Shown: in pieces, positions 27,617 through 37,830 of the stretch
Numbering within the stretch: position 1 is the stretch's first letter
Layout of the letters: the number at the start of each line of letters is the position of its first letter
Assembly: GCA_002778785.1 (NCBI GenBank)
Contig: PEZS01000006.1
Span: forward strand, 269,172 to 333,171
Direction of reading: 5' to 3'
From: Bdellovibrionales bacterium CG10_big_fil_rev_8_21_14_0_10_45_34
GTDB taxonomy: Bacteria; Bdellovibrionota; Bdellovibrionia; Bdellovibrionales; 1-14-0-10-45-34
Length of the DNA: 64,000 nt
The notes under the pieces: model-generated
What the model saw: the letters and a program-made list of their open reading frames with translations, nothing else
Database searches by the model: none
What the model was told of the DNA's origin: nothing
Made by a program: the position numbers and the translations under genes

Positions 27617-27844
27617 ATGGCATTTGAAACAAAAATGAAAAGGCTAGAGGAAATTGTTCAGCAAATGGAGTCGGGAGAGTTGAAACTTGAAAACTCACTT
27701 TCTTTGTTTGAAGAGGGTGTCAAGTTGGCAAAAGAACTCCACTCTCAGTTGAGCGACTCTGAACAAAAAGTGAAGTTACTCGTAGGACAGAGCGAAAACG
27801 GAACAGAAAAAACGACCGAGTTCGTTGCTGACAAGAACAGCTAA
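27617..27844 (+). CDS. xseB: Exodeoxyribonuclease VII small subunit
   Basis: A 75-residue helical protein with the XseB pattern: FETKMKRLEEIVQQMESGEL, then LENSLSLFEEGVKLAKELHSQL. Several copies wrap the XseA coiled coil in the known complex. A good AAAGGAAC ribosome site precedes the ATG. It is in the expected position between xseA and the TlyA-type methyltransferase. Confidence 0.93.
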   Translation: MAFETKMKRLEEIVQQMESGELKLENSLSLFEEGVKLAKELHSQLSDSEQKVKLLVGQSENGTEKTTEFVADKNS

Positions 27845-27869
27845 AACTCCCCCCTAATAAAGAGAGCGC

Positions 27870-28655
27870 ATGTTAAAGCGGATAGATCTGCTTCTTGTGG
27901 AGCTTGGCATTGCAGAAACGCGATCAAAGGCGCAAGATCTCATTGGGGAGGGCGCGGTTGCCGTAGACGGCAAGATGATCCTGAAGCCTAGCGAAAAATT
28001 TTCTGAAGATCTCATGCGCGAGAGCGTTTTTCTTAAAGAGTCCCAAACCCAAAAGTATGTTTCACGGGGCGGCTTAAAAATTGAGTCCGTTTGCCGTAGA
28101 TTTCCGTTACTTGCAGCCCTTCAGGGCGCCGGTTGTATTGATATCGGCCAGTCAACTGGAGGTTTTACAGATTTTCTACTGAAGTCAGGTGCGAAAAGTG
28201 TTGTCGGCATAGAGGTCGGTAGTGGCCAGATACACCCATCACTGCGCACGGATCCGCGAGTTGTTACTTTAGAGAAGACCCATTTTCTTTCTCTGACGAC
28301 TGAGGATTTACGCCGTTTAAAGCTGGCAGAGACCTATGGTATTGGGGTTTGGGATGTTTCGTTTATTTCGAGCTTGCCGATTGTAAAGCATTTGGCTGAA
28401 TTTCTTAAGACCAACGCGTTGGCAGTTGGGCTCATAAAACCTCAATTTGAATACTCTAGATACACAGATGATTTAAAAAAATTTTCTGCGCAAAACATCG
28501 CTAATAATCTTTTCGGCGATCTGGAAGATATGGCTAAAACTGCCGGGTTTGAAACGATAGAATTTTTTGAAAGCGGGGTGGCGGGTCGTGACGGAAACCA
28601 AGAGTACTTTTTGATTCTTAGAAAAATAGCTTCAATTAAAGATGAAATAAAGTAG
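27870..28655 (+). CDS. tlyA: TlyA family rRNA (cytidine 2'-O) methyltransferase
   Basis: The N-terminal S4 RNA-binding domain (KRIDLLLVELGIAETRSKAQDLI and GAVAVDGKMILKPS) is followed by an FtsJ-like methyltransferase: SRGGLKIESV, CIDIGQSTGGFTDFLLKSGA (SAM motif I), VWDVSFISSL (motif IV) and LIKPQFEYSR. TlyA in mycobacteria methylates 16S and 23S rRNA; the older name hemolysin is probably misleading. It is co-linear with xseAB, an arrangement seen in many bacteria. Confidence 0.92.
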   Translation: MLKRIDLLLVELGIAETRSKAQDLIGEGAVAVDGKMILKPSEKFSEDLMRESVFLKESQTQKYVSRGGLKIESVCRRFPLLAALQGAGCIDIGQSTGGFTDFLLKSGAKSVVGIEVGSGQIHPSLRTDPRVVTLEKTHFLSLTTEDLRRLKLAETYGIGVWDVSFISSLPIVKHLAEFLKTNALAVGLIKPQFEYSRYTDDLKKFSAQNIANNLFGDLEDMAKTAGFETIEFFESGVAGRDGNQEYFLILRKIASIKDEIK

Positions 28656-28679
28656 ACTCACTCACTGGGAGAAACACGT

Positions 28680-29606
28680 ATGTCTTTTCGAATTTCTTTG
28701 AGTGTTATTTCGATTGCTCTAATTGCAGTCAGTTGTACTCATTCGGAGAAAAGGCAGGGATCAAAATCAACCGCGGACAATCAATCAGGAAGCCCGCGGT
28801 CTGACACGGAAGCGAAAGAAGACGTGGATCTTTCGCAGCAACCAACAATATCAGAGCACAAACTGGGATTACTCCTTGGACCTGGCGGTTTAAGAACCGC
28901 AGCGCAGCTGGGGCTATTAAAAGCACTCAGCGAAGAGAATATCAGAGTGCATGCAGTGGCGGGTCTTGAGTTTGGAGCTTTGATTGGAGCGCTGTTTTCT
29001 GAAAAGGCTCAGCCGCTAGGCGCGGAATGGAAGCTGCAAAAACTAAAGCGCTCCGACTTGCCATCAGAAGGGTTGCTATCTCGAACAATCAAACCCGAGA
29101 GCGTAGATAAGCTGAATAGTTTTTTAGATAAGTCCTTTTTGGCTGTGCGGCTTGAGGCTTTTGATGTGAAGTTTGCCTGCCCTACGTGGAGCGCTAGGGG
29201 CAACCAACTTGTCATGGAAAAACAGGGCACAGCTAAGCAGGTGATTAAAAACTGTGTTGGCTTTTTGCCTTACTTTGCGGCGAATGATTTTGTGGCCGCT
29301 CCATGGGCAGCACCTGAGGCAGTAAATTGGCTTAAAGAGCAGGGCGCCGATATCATAGTGTATGTGGATGTCTTAGGTGGGCAGAGCCCTCTTAAAGCCG
29401 GGACTTACGATGATCCGTGGTCAAAGTTGATTTGGGGCCAGATCAGTCAGGCACTTTATAAGCTTCCAAACGTGACAGAGAAAGTGTCACTCTTAAACTC
29501 CCAAAGCGAATACTTAAGTCTTGATTCAATGAGAGAATCCATTCAAGCGGCCTATCAAATCGGAAAAGACTTGTCGCAGAGGTTGAAGTCCAAATATGGT
29601 CTTTGA
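28680..29606 (+). CDS. Patatin-like lipoprotein lacking the catalytic serine
   Basis: The N-terminus is a lipoprotein signal with lipobox IAVSC (Cys about residue 19), followed by a disordered polar linker. From residue 60 a patatin-like fold starts: LGLLLGPGGLRTAAQLGLLKAL corresponds to the oxyanion-hole glycine motif. The nucleophile elbow, normally GxSxG, reads GLEFG with Glu97 (codon 28968-28970) in place of Ser, and the Asp motif reads NDFVAAP instead of DGG. By family knowledge both changes should abolish phospholipase activity, so this is probably a structural or binding pseudoenzyme in the envelope. Confidence 0.72.
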   Translation: MSFRISLSVISIALIAVSCTHSEKRQGSKSTADNQSGSPRSDTEAKEDVDLSQQPTISEHKLGLLLGPGGLRTAAQLGLLKALSEENIRVHAVAGLEFGALIGALFSEKAQPLGAEWKLQKLKRSDLPSEGLLSRTIKPESVDKLNSFLDKSFLAVRLEAFDVKFACPTWSARGNQLVMEKQGTAKQVIKNCVGFLPYFAANDFVAAPWAAPEAVNWLKEQGADIIVYVDVLGGQSPLKAGTYDDPWSKLIWGQISQALYKLPNVTEKVSLLNSQSEYLSLDSMRESIQAAYQIGKDLSQRLKSKYGL

Positions 29607-29640
29607 CCGACGCACCTAACTCCTAACGAAAGAGATATTT

Positions 29641-30990
29641 ATGCGTCAACCTCAGCAGCCCACTGAAAGATTTGTCGAACGAAGAAACCGGCTCCGTCAG
29701 TCTCTTCAAGAAAGAACAGCGTTCATTGTTTCTGCCGCCTTTGAGAAAATCAGAAATGAAGACGCACATTTTTTGTTTCGTCAAAACTCTTCGTTTTTCT
29801 ACCTTACAGGGTTTGACGAGCCAGAAGCTTTATTTGTGTTCAGGCCTTGGATGTCACCTGAGGCTGTCATGTTTGTGCGCGAAAAAAATCTTGAAAGAGA
29901 AACGTGGGATGGCTTTCGTTTTGGACCGGATTTAGCGAAGAAGGCCTTCGCAATGGACGAATGCTATTTGACAACTCAGATCGACGAAAAGCTTCCAGAG
30001 CTTATCGCCGACTGTGAGCAGATCTATTTTTCACTGCAAGACAACTTTGCGAGACAAACTCAGATTTTAGAGGCCGTTGAAAAAGCACGCCTTACAAGAG
30101 GGCGAACTTCTCCGGTCATGGCATCTGTGATGGATCCGCGATCAATACTTGCAGAAATGAGATTAATCAAATCTCCCGAAGAGCAAGAACTCCAAAGAAA
30201 AGCCTGCCACGTTACAGCGTTAGGACATAGGGCAGCTATGCAGGCCGTTCAACCGGGCTGGAACGAGAGGCAACTGCAAGGGATTTTTCAGTACGCATTT
30301 GCGATGAATCAATGTCCGGTGATGGGCTACAATCCAATTATCGGGGGCGGAGAGAACGCCACTATTTTGCACTACAACTTTAACGACCAAGTTTTAAACA
30401 AAGGTGATCTTGTTCTGTGCGACGTTGGCGCAGAATGGAATTTTTTCTCAGGCGATATCACACGGACATTTCCGGTGAGCGGAAAGTTTTCTGCTGCTCA
30501 GAAGGATCTCTATCAAGCGGTCTTAGATGTGCAAAAATGGGTGATTACGCAATGTAAACCGGGGACGAGGCAGGCAGCTCTACAAAAAATGACGATTGAA
30601 AAAATCACGGACGCATTACTACAACTAAAGTTACTTCGGGGCGACAAAGAGGAAATTATCGAAAAGCAGGGGTACCGCCGATACTACATGCACGGTGTCT
30701 CGCACTGGCTTGGAATGGACGTTCACGACCTAGGCACCTTTTCAGTAAACGGAGAGGAAAGAGCGCACGCACCAGGAATGTGTTTAACGGTGGAGCCGGG
30801 TATTTACATTCGCACAGATGATGAACTTGCACCTAAAGAGCTGCGTGGTCTTGGTGTTCGAATCGAGGATGACATACTCATCACAGAAAATGGCTGCGAA
30901 GTTATGACCTCTGCTGCACCCAAAGAAGTTGCTGAGATTGAATCTCTTATGGCCGAAGATTTTGACCCTAAAGCTTATTTCCCAAAATGA
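29641..30990 (+). CDS. pepP: Xaa-Pro aminopeptidase (M24B)
   Basis: PepP removes N-terminal residues preceding proline. The N-terminal aminopeptidase-P domain (RRNRLRQSLQERTAFIVSAA, FLFRQNSSFFYLTGFDEPEA) is followed by the pita-bread metallopeptidase domain. Metal ligands are in LCDVGAEWNFFSGDITRTFPV (two Asp), HGVSHWLGMDVHD (His), LTVEPGIYI (Glu) and RIEDDILIT (Glu). The length of 449 residues is normal. It ends the xseA-to-pepP run and is followed by a large hairpin. Confidence 0.95.
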   Translation: MRQPQQPTERFVERRNRLRQSLQERTAFIVSAAFEKIRNEDAHFLFRQNSSFFYLTGFDEPEALFVFRPWMSPEAVMFVREKNLERETWDGFRFGPDLAKKAFAMDECYLTTQIDEKLPELIADCEQIYFSLQDNFARQTQILEAVEKARLTRGRTSPVMASVMDPRSILAEMRLIKSPEEQELQRKACHVTALGHRAAMQAVQPGWNERQLQGIFQYAFAMNQCPVMGYNPIIGGGENATILHYNFNDQVLNKGDLVLCDVGAEWNFFSGDITRTFPVSGKFSAAQKDLYQAVLDVQKWVITQCKPGTRQAALQKMTIEKITDALLQLKLLRGDKEEIIEKQGYRRYYMHGVSHWLGMDVHDLGTFSVNGEERAHAPGMCLTVEPGIYIRTDDELAPKELRGLGVRIEDDILITENGCEVMTSAAPKEVAEIESLMAEDFDPKAYFPK

Positions 30991-30997
30991 GTGTAAG

Positions 30998-31065
30998 GGC
31001 TCTGTTGACGTTTCATCCAAACTATTGCGTTTGCTCGCTACGTCTAATGAAACGACAACAGAGCC
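30998..31065. terminator. Long hairpin between convergent genes, candidate bidirectional terminator
   Basis: A 19-bp inverted repeat with a single mismatch (30998-31016 and 31047-31065; arms begin GGCTCTGTTG and end CAACAGAGCC) surrounds a 30-base loop. It starts 8 bases after the pepP stop and faces the end of the convergent lipoprotein gene. No clean T run follows, so it may act as an mRNA-stabilising hairpin as much as a terminator. Confidence 0.6.
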
Positions 31066-31086
31066 TAGATAAACTTAGGTCACGTT

Positions 31087-32013
31087 CTATGGCTTAAGTA
31101 AGGAAAGCGCCCGGGGTAAGTGGTTTTTAGCGAAATCAAGGTGCCAAGTGCTCGAATCTTCTTTGTACCTAAATGATTCGTCGTTGCAGCCACTTATTGA
31201 TTCGATTTGTCTAGCAAGCCTTCGATTGTTTGCTAATTTTTCTTTTTGGCCGTCGTCAGGGTTTAGCGCGACATAGAACCGTCCACTAGCATCGCTACAG
31301 ATAAGGCTTGCTAACTCTACGAACGACTTCCGGTACCCATAAAGAGAATCTAAAAGAATAAATGCTTCAAGGTTTTTCAGGGAATCTAATGTGCCTTCTA
31401 TCCGCCAAGTGCCAATTCTATCTAGTGTATTGTAAGCTCCGCTATGGCCAGATAGTCCAAACGACAATTTAGCATCCCTACCTAAGGTTTTCTTTAGGAC
31501 GTCGATCTGCTGGCGGAAAAAATAATCGCTCTTTGTGGAGTTCGTAAAATAATCTTTGTAGGTAGTATTCTGGCCGCGACTCTCTGGCACGATGATTATT
31601 GAATTGGAGGCTGACATCTCACTGAAAGAGCGAAAGTCGCCTCGCACCCCCTGAAACGGTGATGAGTTAGCGTCAGTCCACCAACCATGAAAGTAAAATA
31701 GAACAAGCACTCTATTATCAGCCTGTAGGTTGCTGGGAATATAAAAGTGGATAGGCTCAGGGTAGAGATTTTGCTGAAGAACACAGTGAAAATCGGAGCA
31801 ATGAGACGCGAACGCATGGAGATTCTCATAAACATCGGCGGCAAACTGGGTAGTATCGGGGCTTTGCGGATTGTCGCGCCGCTGACTTTCTTCCGGAGCG
31901 TTCGGTGGATTCTGTTTTAGTGGGGGTTGGTTAAACCCTGAGTGCTGAGTGCCACACCCCGCATGAAACACCAGCAGCACCGACGAGACTAACAAAACCA
32001 ATCCGAATCGCAT
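31087..32013 (-). CDS. Lipoprotein with alpha/beta-hydrolase-like domain
   Basis: The signal peptide ends in the lipobox FHAGC (Cys about residue 20), followed by a proline- and asparagine-rich linker. The catalytic part looks like an alpha/beta hydrolase: VLVLFYFHGWWTDA (oxyanion side), SIIIVPESRGQNTTYKDYF, and the nucleophile elbow GLSGHSGAYNTLDRIG with a central Ser. A likely histidine lies near the end (STWHLDFAKNHLP). The substrate is unknown. It is probably an envelope esterase or peptidase and stands as a single gene. Confidence 0.65.
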   Translation of the reverse strand: MRFGLVLLVSSVLLVFHAGCGTQHSGFNQPPLKQNPPNAPEESQRRDNPQSPDTTQFAADVYENLHAFASHCSDFHCVLQQNLYPEPIHFYIPSNLQADNRVLVLFYFHGWWTDANSSPFQGVRGDFRSFSEMSASNSIIIVPESRGQNTTYKDYFTNSTKSDYFFRQQIDVLKKTLGRDAKLSFGLSGHSGAYNTLDRIGTWRIEGTLDSLKNLEAFILLDSLYGYRKSFVELASLICSDASGRFYVALNPDDGQKEKLANNRRLARQIESISGCNDESFRYKEDSSTWHLDFAKNHLPRALSLLKP

Positions 32014-32331
32014 GCTCTCAGTTTAGATTCTTTAAAAGTTTGTGAACAATCATAGGCTAGAAGAAGTGGCCTAAGGCCTAGCCTTGGACTCTTTCGTACT
32101 TGATTGGATTGCCGGCTGCGGTTGTCAGTTGCTAATGGGATGCTTAGGAGGCCGCCCTGCGGATGCAGTGTAGGGAGGCAATACCTAGAAATCTCACTCC
32201 AGCATAAATTTTACACTTGGTTTGCGTAACGTTTTAACTTTGGGTAGCAACGGGAGTGAATTTTTTAAGAAATTAGCCTAGGCCTGCTGGGGCTTTTGCC
32301 GGTGAGAGTCCAACTTTTATTGGGGGATAAT
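32014..32331. other. Intergenic region between divergent exported-protein genes
   Basis: This 318-base gap must hold the promoters for two divergent genes. I see G/C-rich short palindromic words (GGCCTAAGGCC near 32068 and a related CCTAGGCC near 32277) but no RNA gene, clear promoter or repeat array. A GGGGGATAAT ribosome site just before 32332 decides the start of the next gene. Confidence 0.4.
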
Positions 32332-33528
32332 ATGCTAATCCAAATACACCTGGCGATGCGATTTTTATTAGTAAAATTGATCTGGATTCTTTTAACTTGC
32401 TCGATAGCTAATGCAGGTGATTGGACCGCCTCAGCTCGTGTTCTTGCTGGTTGGGATTCGACCTCAAGCAACACCTTAATTTCACTGAAAAACGGATCGC
32501 GATCGCTTTTTGCTGAGAAGAATTTTTCTGCAATGGAAGATTTTGCCGCTGAACATTTGCCTGAGGGCCAGCAGACTAGAAATCTGATCTACCTCTTTGG
32601 TGGACCGGACGTCTTGTTTCCGCAAGTTTTGTTCCCGAACTATGAAAAACTTCTTTTAGTCGGACTAGAGCCTCCGGGTGATTTGCCAAACTTAGCTCAA
32701 CTGGAAGATGTGCAGATTCAGCAAAAAATTTCGGAGATTGCTAGGGCGTACAGGAACTCACTGAACAACAGCTACTTTATTACTTCTCATATGGCAAAAG
32801 ACCTTGCCGAGCTAGGTACAACAACGATGATCGCGACGGGTTTAGTTGCGTTGGGCTTTGAGCTTCTCGACATAGAGAAAGTTGGTCTATCCGTTCTTGG
32901 CGAGGTCGTCTCTGAGCCTACTACAACCGGAGGGTCTCCTGTAGGAGTTCTCGTTCGGTTTCGACGTCCTAACGGTTCGATTGCGGAGGTATATTATTTC
33001 CGGTTCGATCTTTCAGATGGCAGTCTGAACGCCCGGCCACACTTACGAGAGTTTATCACTCAAAAAGGCTTTGATTCAGCTTTTTATAAGGCGGCAAGCT
33101 ATGTTTCAAGCAACATTAATTTTGGAAGAATAAACGAGCTTGTTCTGAATCAGGCGAAGCTTCTTGTCCAGGCCGACGATGGAATTCCCTTTGATACTAT
33201 CGCGAAGCGAGCAAGCGATTGGTCATTGCGCTTATACGGGGTCTATACTAAACCGCACTCTATGTTTGGGGTGAAGTTTCAAAAGAGTCTTCAGGAGTTA
33301 TTTGGACATCAGATATGTGACGCTGCGCCCGAAGAAGCCCAGAACCTTTGGTTTAAACTTTGGAATGAAGAGGCGTGTGATAGCAAATACGAGTCTATGT
33401 TTTTAAACGCCAATTGGCATGGCTATCTTCCTTTTCGCTTTGGCTATGCGGCGGTCAGCGGACCTAATATAGTGAACTGGAATGAAAAAATTAAGTTCGG
33501 CACTCTCATGGTATTCTCAAAACCCTAG
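32332..33528 (+). CDS. Exported hypothetical protein
   Basis: I do not recognise a family. The ATG at 32332 is chosen for its strong ribosome site (TTGGGGGATAAT). A signal peptide follows (MRFLLVKLIWILLTCSIANA-GD). The 398-residue protein has a hydrophobic stretch near residue 155 (TTTMIATGLVALGFELLDI) and paired cysteines toward the C-terminus (GHQICDAAP, NEEACDSKYE), suggesting a periplasmic or surface location with a disulfide. Confidence 0.62.
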   Translation: MLIQIHLAMRFLLVKLIWILLTCSIANAGDWTASARVLAGWDSTSSNTLISLKNGSRSLFAEKNFSAMEDFAAEHLPEGQQTRNLIYLFGGPDVLFPQVLFPNYEKLLLVGLEPPGDLPNLAQLEDVQIQQKISEIARAYRNSLNNSYFITSHMAKDLAELGTTTMIATGLVALGFELLDIEKVGLSVLGEVVSEPTTTGGSPVGVLVRFRRPNGSIAEVYYFRFDLSDGSLNARPHLREFITQKGFDSAFYKAASYVSSNINFGRINELVLNQAKLLVQADDGIPFDTIAKRASDWSLRLYGVYTKPHSMFGVKFQKSLQELFGHQICDAAPEEAQNLWFKLWNEEACDSKYESMFLNANWHGYLPFRFGYAAVSGPNIVNWNEKIKFGTLMVFSKP

Positions 33529-33590
33529 CGGTGAATGCGTAATCGATAAACTTTGCAGTCAATTTTTCATTTATGGATTCAGAATCGGAT

Positions 33591-34388
33591 CTAGAATTCG
33601 TGTGTGAGCCATCCCTTTTTTTTGGCAACTTCATAAAGCTCAAGTTCACTCTTTAGTAGGCTTCCCGTGTTTGAACGGGAGCGTACCGCTAGAGGTTTTA
33701 TAGTGGAGGCCTCAAGAAGCTCCAGATCTCCGGAGGTATTGCCACTGCAAAACACGGGAGCCACCCCATTCGTGGCTCTCAACAAGGCTTCTAATTTTCC
33801 TTTACGCCAAGTCACGGGGCCATCTTGAATTTCGGTGACATAGCCGCCGTCAATTAGAGTGGACACTCCCAGAACATGATCGAAATCAATTCCAAGTGCT
33901 TTTGCAAATGGCTCAACAGACCACTTAACAGAAGCGGTTATTATAAAAACTTGAAAATCATTCTCTTGCAGAAAAGAAACTAGCATTCTTTGGTCGTTAA
34001 AATAGGGCCAGGGATTGGCCGTCGCGCAAGACTCCGCCGCCAAGGTTCGCACGTCCTCTATCGGCATGCCTGCGTGAATTTGCGCCAGCCAAAGATACGC
34101 GGTGGGAGGATGCTTCTCTTTTAATTTTAAGTAGTGATCGAACGGGTTTTCGAATTCATTGAGTGAATCAAATAGCGGCATAAGACTGCCCGAGCTCAAT
34201 GAATTTTGACGAGCCTCAGGTTTTTTTTTGCTCTCGGCTATCTCGAAATTAAAAAAGTGCTCGCCGACATCTGCATTCCACAGCGTGCCATCGGCATCAA
34301 AGGCCGCGACACGCTTTACTTCAGGCAGATCAACCGCACAAATACTTCTTTTGAGCTGCGTCCAAAGATCGCTAGAAAACGCATTCAT
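33591..34388 (-). CDS. HAD-superfamily phosphatase (subclass IB)
   Basis: A 265-residue phosphoserine-phosphatase-like enzyme. HAD motif I is AAFDADGTLWNADVG (nucleophile Asp and acid/base Asp), motif II is FIITAS, motif III is the Lys in WRKGK, and motif IV is FCSGNTSGDLELL. A helical cap lies between motifs I and II. The physiological substrate cannot be inferred from neighbours. It is transcribed away from the GNAT-like/glpD pair. Confidence 0.85.
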   Translation of the reverse strand: MNAFSSDLWTQLKRSICAVDLPEVKRVAAFDADGTLWNADVGEHFFNFEIAESKKKPEARQNSLSSGSLMPLFDSLNEFENPFDHYLKLKEKHPPTAYLWLAQIHAGMPIEDVRTLAAESCATANPWPYFNDQRMLVSFLQENDFQVFIITASVKWSVEPFAKALGIDFDHVLGVSTLIDGGYVTEIQDGPVTWRKGKLEALLRATNGVAPVFCSGNTSGDLELLEASTIKPLAVRSRSNTGSLLKSELELYEVAKKKGWLTHEF

Positions 34389-34492
34389 TACGAATTCCCT
34401 TCATTTAAGAGATTCAAAGTTTTTGGCTGAATAATATTACTTACAACGGTATATCTAATGGAGGTTCTTCATGTCTATAAAAAGGAGTCAGG

Positions 34493-34948
34493 GTGTCCGG
34501 TGATTTTAGAATCTTGTCGGTGCAAGATATCGAGTCCATTTTGCGTTTTGAAAGAAATCAGCTTGAAAAGATCCATGGTGAATCGCCAGAGGCGACTTTT
34601 GCCGAATGGTCTGCTCGCTGGCGACAAGAGCAGCTCGAGCATTATCTTAAGCTCGGATGGTCGCTAGGAGTTTTTAAAAATGGCGATCTTGCGGCGTACT
34701 TGCTAGCTCAACCATTTGTGTTCTTTCAAGGAATTACCCAAACGCTTTGGGTGGAATACATGTCTTGCTCAAACAAACTAGATGGTATGACGCTTTTAGA
34801 TTCTATCGTGCGGTATTCAAAAGAAAAACATTTGCAGCGTGTCCTAGTTGAGGAATCGATAGTGAGCGAATTCGAGCTTGCCGGATTTAAAAATCGTGCG
34901 GTCGTTTTTAAGGCAGTTGAATTCTTAACAACAAAAGGGCCTACTTGA
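34493..34948 (+). CDS. Putative GNAT-like acetyltransferase
   Basis: The start is a GTG preceded by a good AAAGGAGT ribosome site. The 151-residue protein has a GNAT-like order of elements: RILSVQDIESILRFERNQ (helix 1), SLGVFKNGDLAAYLLAQPF (central strands), WVEYMSCSNKLDGMTLLDSIVRYSKE (pyrophosphate-loop region) and HLQRVLVEESIVSEFELAGFK (last strands). The acetyl-CoA loop is degenerate (no clear Q/RxxGxG/A), so activity is uncertain. It lies 3 bases before glpD and is probably co-transcribed with it. Confidence 0.5.
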   Translation: MSGDFRILSVQDIESILRFERNQLEKIHGESPEATFAEWSARWRQEQLEHYLKLGWSLGVFKNGDLAAYLLAQPFVFFQGITQTLWVEYMSCSNKLDGMTLLDSIVRYSKEKHLQRVLVEESIVSEFELAGFKNRAVVFKAVEFLTTKGPT

Positions 34949-34951
34949 AAT

Positions 34952-36577
34952 ATGAAAACATTCTCTAAGTCGGATCGAGATAAGCTAACAGAAAGGTTAG
35001 ATGGGGCCCATTACGATCTAGTCGTGGTGGGAGGCGGCATTACCGGTGCCGGTGTTGCAAGAGATGCTGCAAGTAGGGGAATGAAAGTGCTTGTCGTTGA
35101 AGCTAACGACTTTGCGTCGGGCACATCCTCAAGATCCAGCAAGCTGATTCATGGCGGAATTAGGTACCTTGAGAATCTCGAGTTTGGCCTCGTGTTTGAA
35201 GCTCTTGCTGAGAGGGCTTTGCTTTTTAAGATGGCGCCTCATTGTGTTCACCCCCTGCGTTTTTTGCTTCCTATTTACCAAAACTCCCGTGTGGGCATGA
35301 CCAAAATGGGAATGGGCATGTGGCTTTATGATTTGCTAGCGCTGTTTGAGGTGCCAGAGCTTCATGAACGACTTGATTGGGATGAGACTTTAGATAGATC
35401 CCCGCAGTTGAGATCTATGGGCCTTATGGGATCTTACGTCTACTCCGACGCATATATGGATGACGATCGGCTTGTCATCGAAACTTTGCGCAGTGCTGTC
35501 CAGATGGGTGCTGATGCGATTTCGTTTGTGAAGGCCTCAGATGCAAAGTGGTCTGGCGATATTTTAGACTCATTAGAGCTTGTCGACGAGTTGACGAAGA
35601 AAAGATACAGAGTGTTTGCAAAGCATTTTGTGAGCGCCGTTGGCCCTTGGACAGACATCTTTGGTCACTCAGTCAAACCCAGGTGGAAGAAGCAGCTGCG
35701 ACCAAGTAAAGGCATACATCTGACTCTGCGTAAGGAAAGATTTCCTCTTGAGTGCGCGGTTGTGATGGCTGTTGACAAGGAAAAGCGAATAATATTTGCG
35801 ATTCCTCGTCATGAGATGGTTATCATTGGAACAACGGACACGGACTTTTCTTCAGACCCGGCAAGTGTAGTTACACAAAAGGAAGATGTTGAATACTTGC
35901 TGAGAGTGGTTGGCGAGTACTTTCCGCTGGCTAAACTGACGGCACAGGATGTGATAGCCAGCTATGCGGGGGTCAGGCCTCTCGTGGCCGACGAGGCCGA
36001 AACCGAAAGCAAAACTAGCAGAGAGCACAAGATATGGTCAGAAGGAAAAAACTTAACCTTCGTAGCGGGCGGCAAATACACGACCTATCGCAGAATGGCA
36101 GAAGACATCGTAAAGATGTGTTTAGAAACCTTTTCTGTCGAAGATCAAGTTCGATTTGCCCAATCGGGTACCACAGAGCCATTGAATCCGTTTTGTTCTG
36201 TTGAAATGCTAAAAAGGGCTGCGGATGACCCGAACACAGATGGCGTTTCATCAGATTTAGCGAATCTGCTTAAAGAGCGACACGGAGGCGAGTGGCAGCG
36301 CATTCTCTCAAAAGGAAAGTTCTACGGAGCGCAGTCTCTGCTGGAGTTTGAGGTCACGCAAGCCGTTGAAAATGGAATGTGCTTTCGGTTAGTAGATTTT
36401 TATCTCCGGCGTTATCCGGCCTATTTGTCACTTCCCCAAAATGGGATGGACCAGATGGAGGGCTTGGCCGCATTTATGGGCCGAATAATGAACTGGACCG
36501 ACTCCGAGATTGAAATGCAAAAGCAACTTCTTTTTGAGCACCACAAAAGCGAACAAGGTTGGCGAGAGAGCTTCTAA
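34952..36577 (+). CDS. glpD: Aerobic glycerol-3-phosphate dehydrogenase
   Basis: This flavoenzyme oxidises glycerol-3-phosphate to DHAP and passes electrons to quinone at the membrane. The FAD-binding motif is DLVVVGGGITGAGVARDAA; typical family motifs are SRSSKLIHGGIRYLE, VSAVGPWTD, ASYAGVRPLV and FVAGGKYTTYRRMAED. The length of 541 residues is normal. No glpF or glpK is in the window. It may serve phospholipid turnover or glycerol use. Confidence 0.94.
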   Translation: MKTFSKSDRDKLTERLDGAHYDLVVVGGGITGAGVARDAASRGMKVLVVEANDFASGTSSRSSKLIHGGIRYLENLEFGLVFEALAERALLFKMAPHCVHPLRFLLPIYQNSRVGMTKMGMGMWLYDLLALFEVPELHERLDWDETLDRSPQLRSMGLMGSYVYSDAYMDDDRLVIETLRSAVQMGADAISFVKASDAKWSGDILDSLELVDELTKKRYRVFAKHFVSAVGPWTDIFGHSVKPRWKKQLRPSKGIHLTLRKERFPLECAVVMAVDKEKRIIFAIPRHEMVIIGTTDTDFSSDPASVVTQKEDVEYLLRVVGEYFPLAKLTAQDVIASYAGVRPLVADEAETESKTSREHKIWSEGKNLTFVAGGKYTTYRRMAEDIVKMCLETFSVEDQVRFAQSGTTEPLNPFCSVEMLKRAADDPNTDGVSSDLANLLKERHGGEWQRILSKGKFYGAQSLLEFEVTQAVENGMCFRLVDFYLRRYPAYLSLPQNGMDQMEGLAAFMGRIMNWTDSEIEMQKQLLFEHHKSEQGWRESF

Positions 36578-36730
36578 AGCGACTGAATTTGGCCCATAGT
36601 TTGAGGATTCGCGTTCATAACGCGGATGAAACGAGAAGCCGCCAGAGTGTTGACTCTTCTTTTGAGGAAACCCTAAACTATTCGCAGCCTCTTGTTTTTA
36701 CAAAATGGGTCAATAGAGAATTGGCCGTAA

Positions 36731-37786
<1,056 letters not shown>

Positions 37787-37830
37787 ACGGACGATTAAGA
37801 GGTCCGATTTAAAACAAGGATAGCAGCTCC

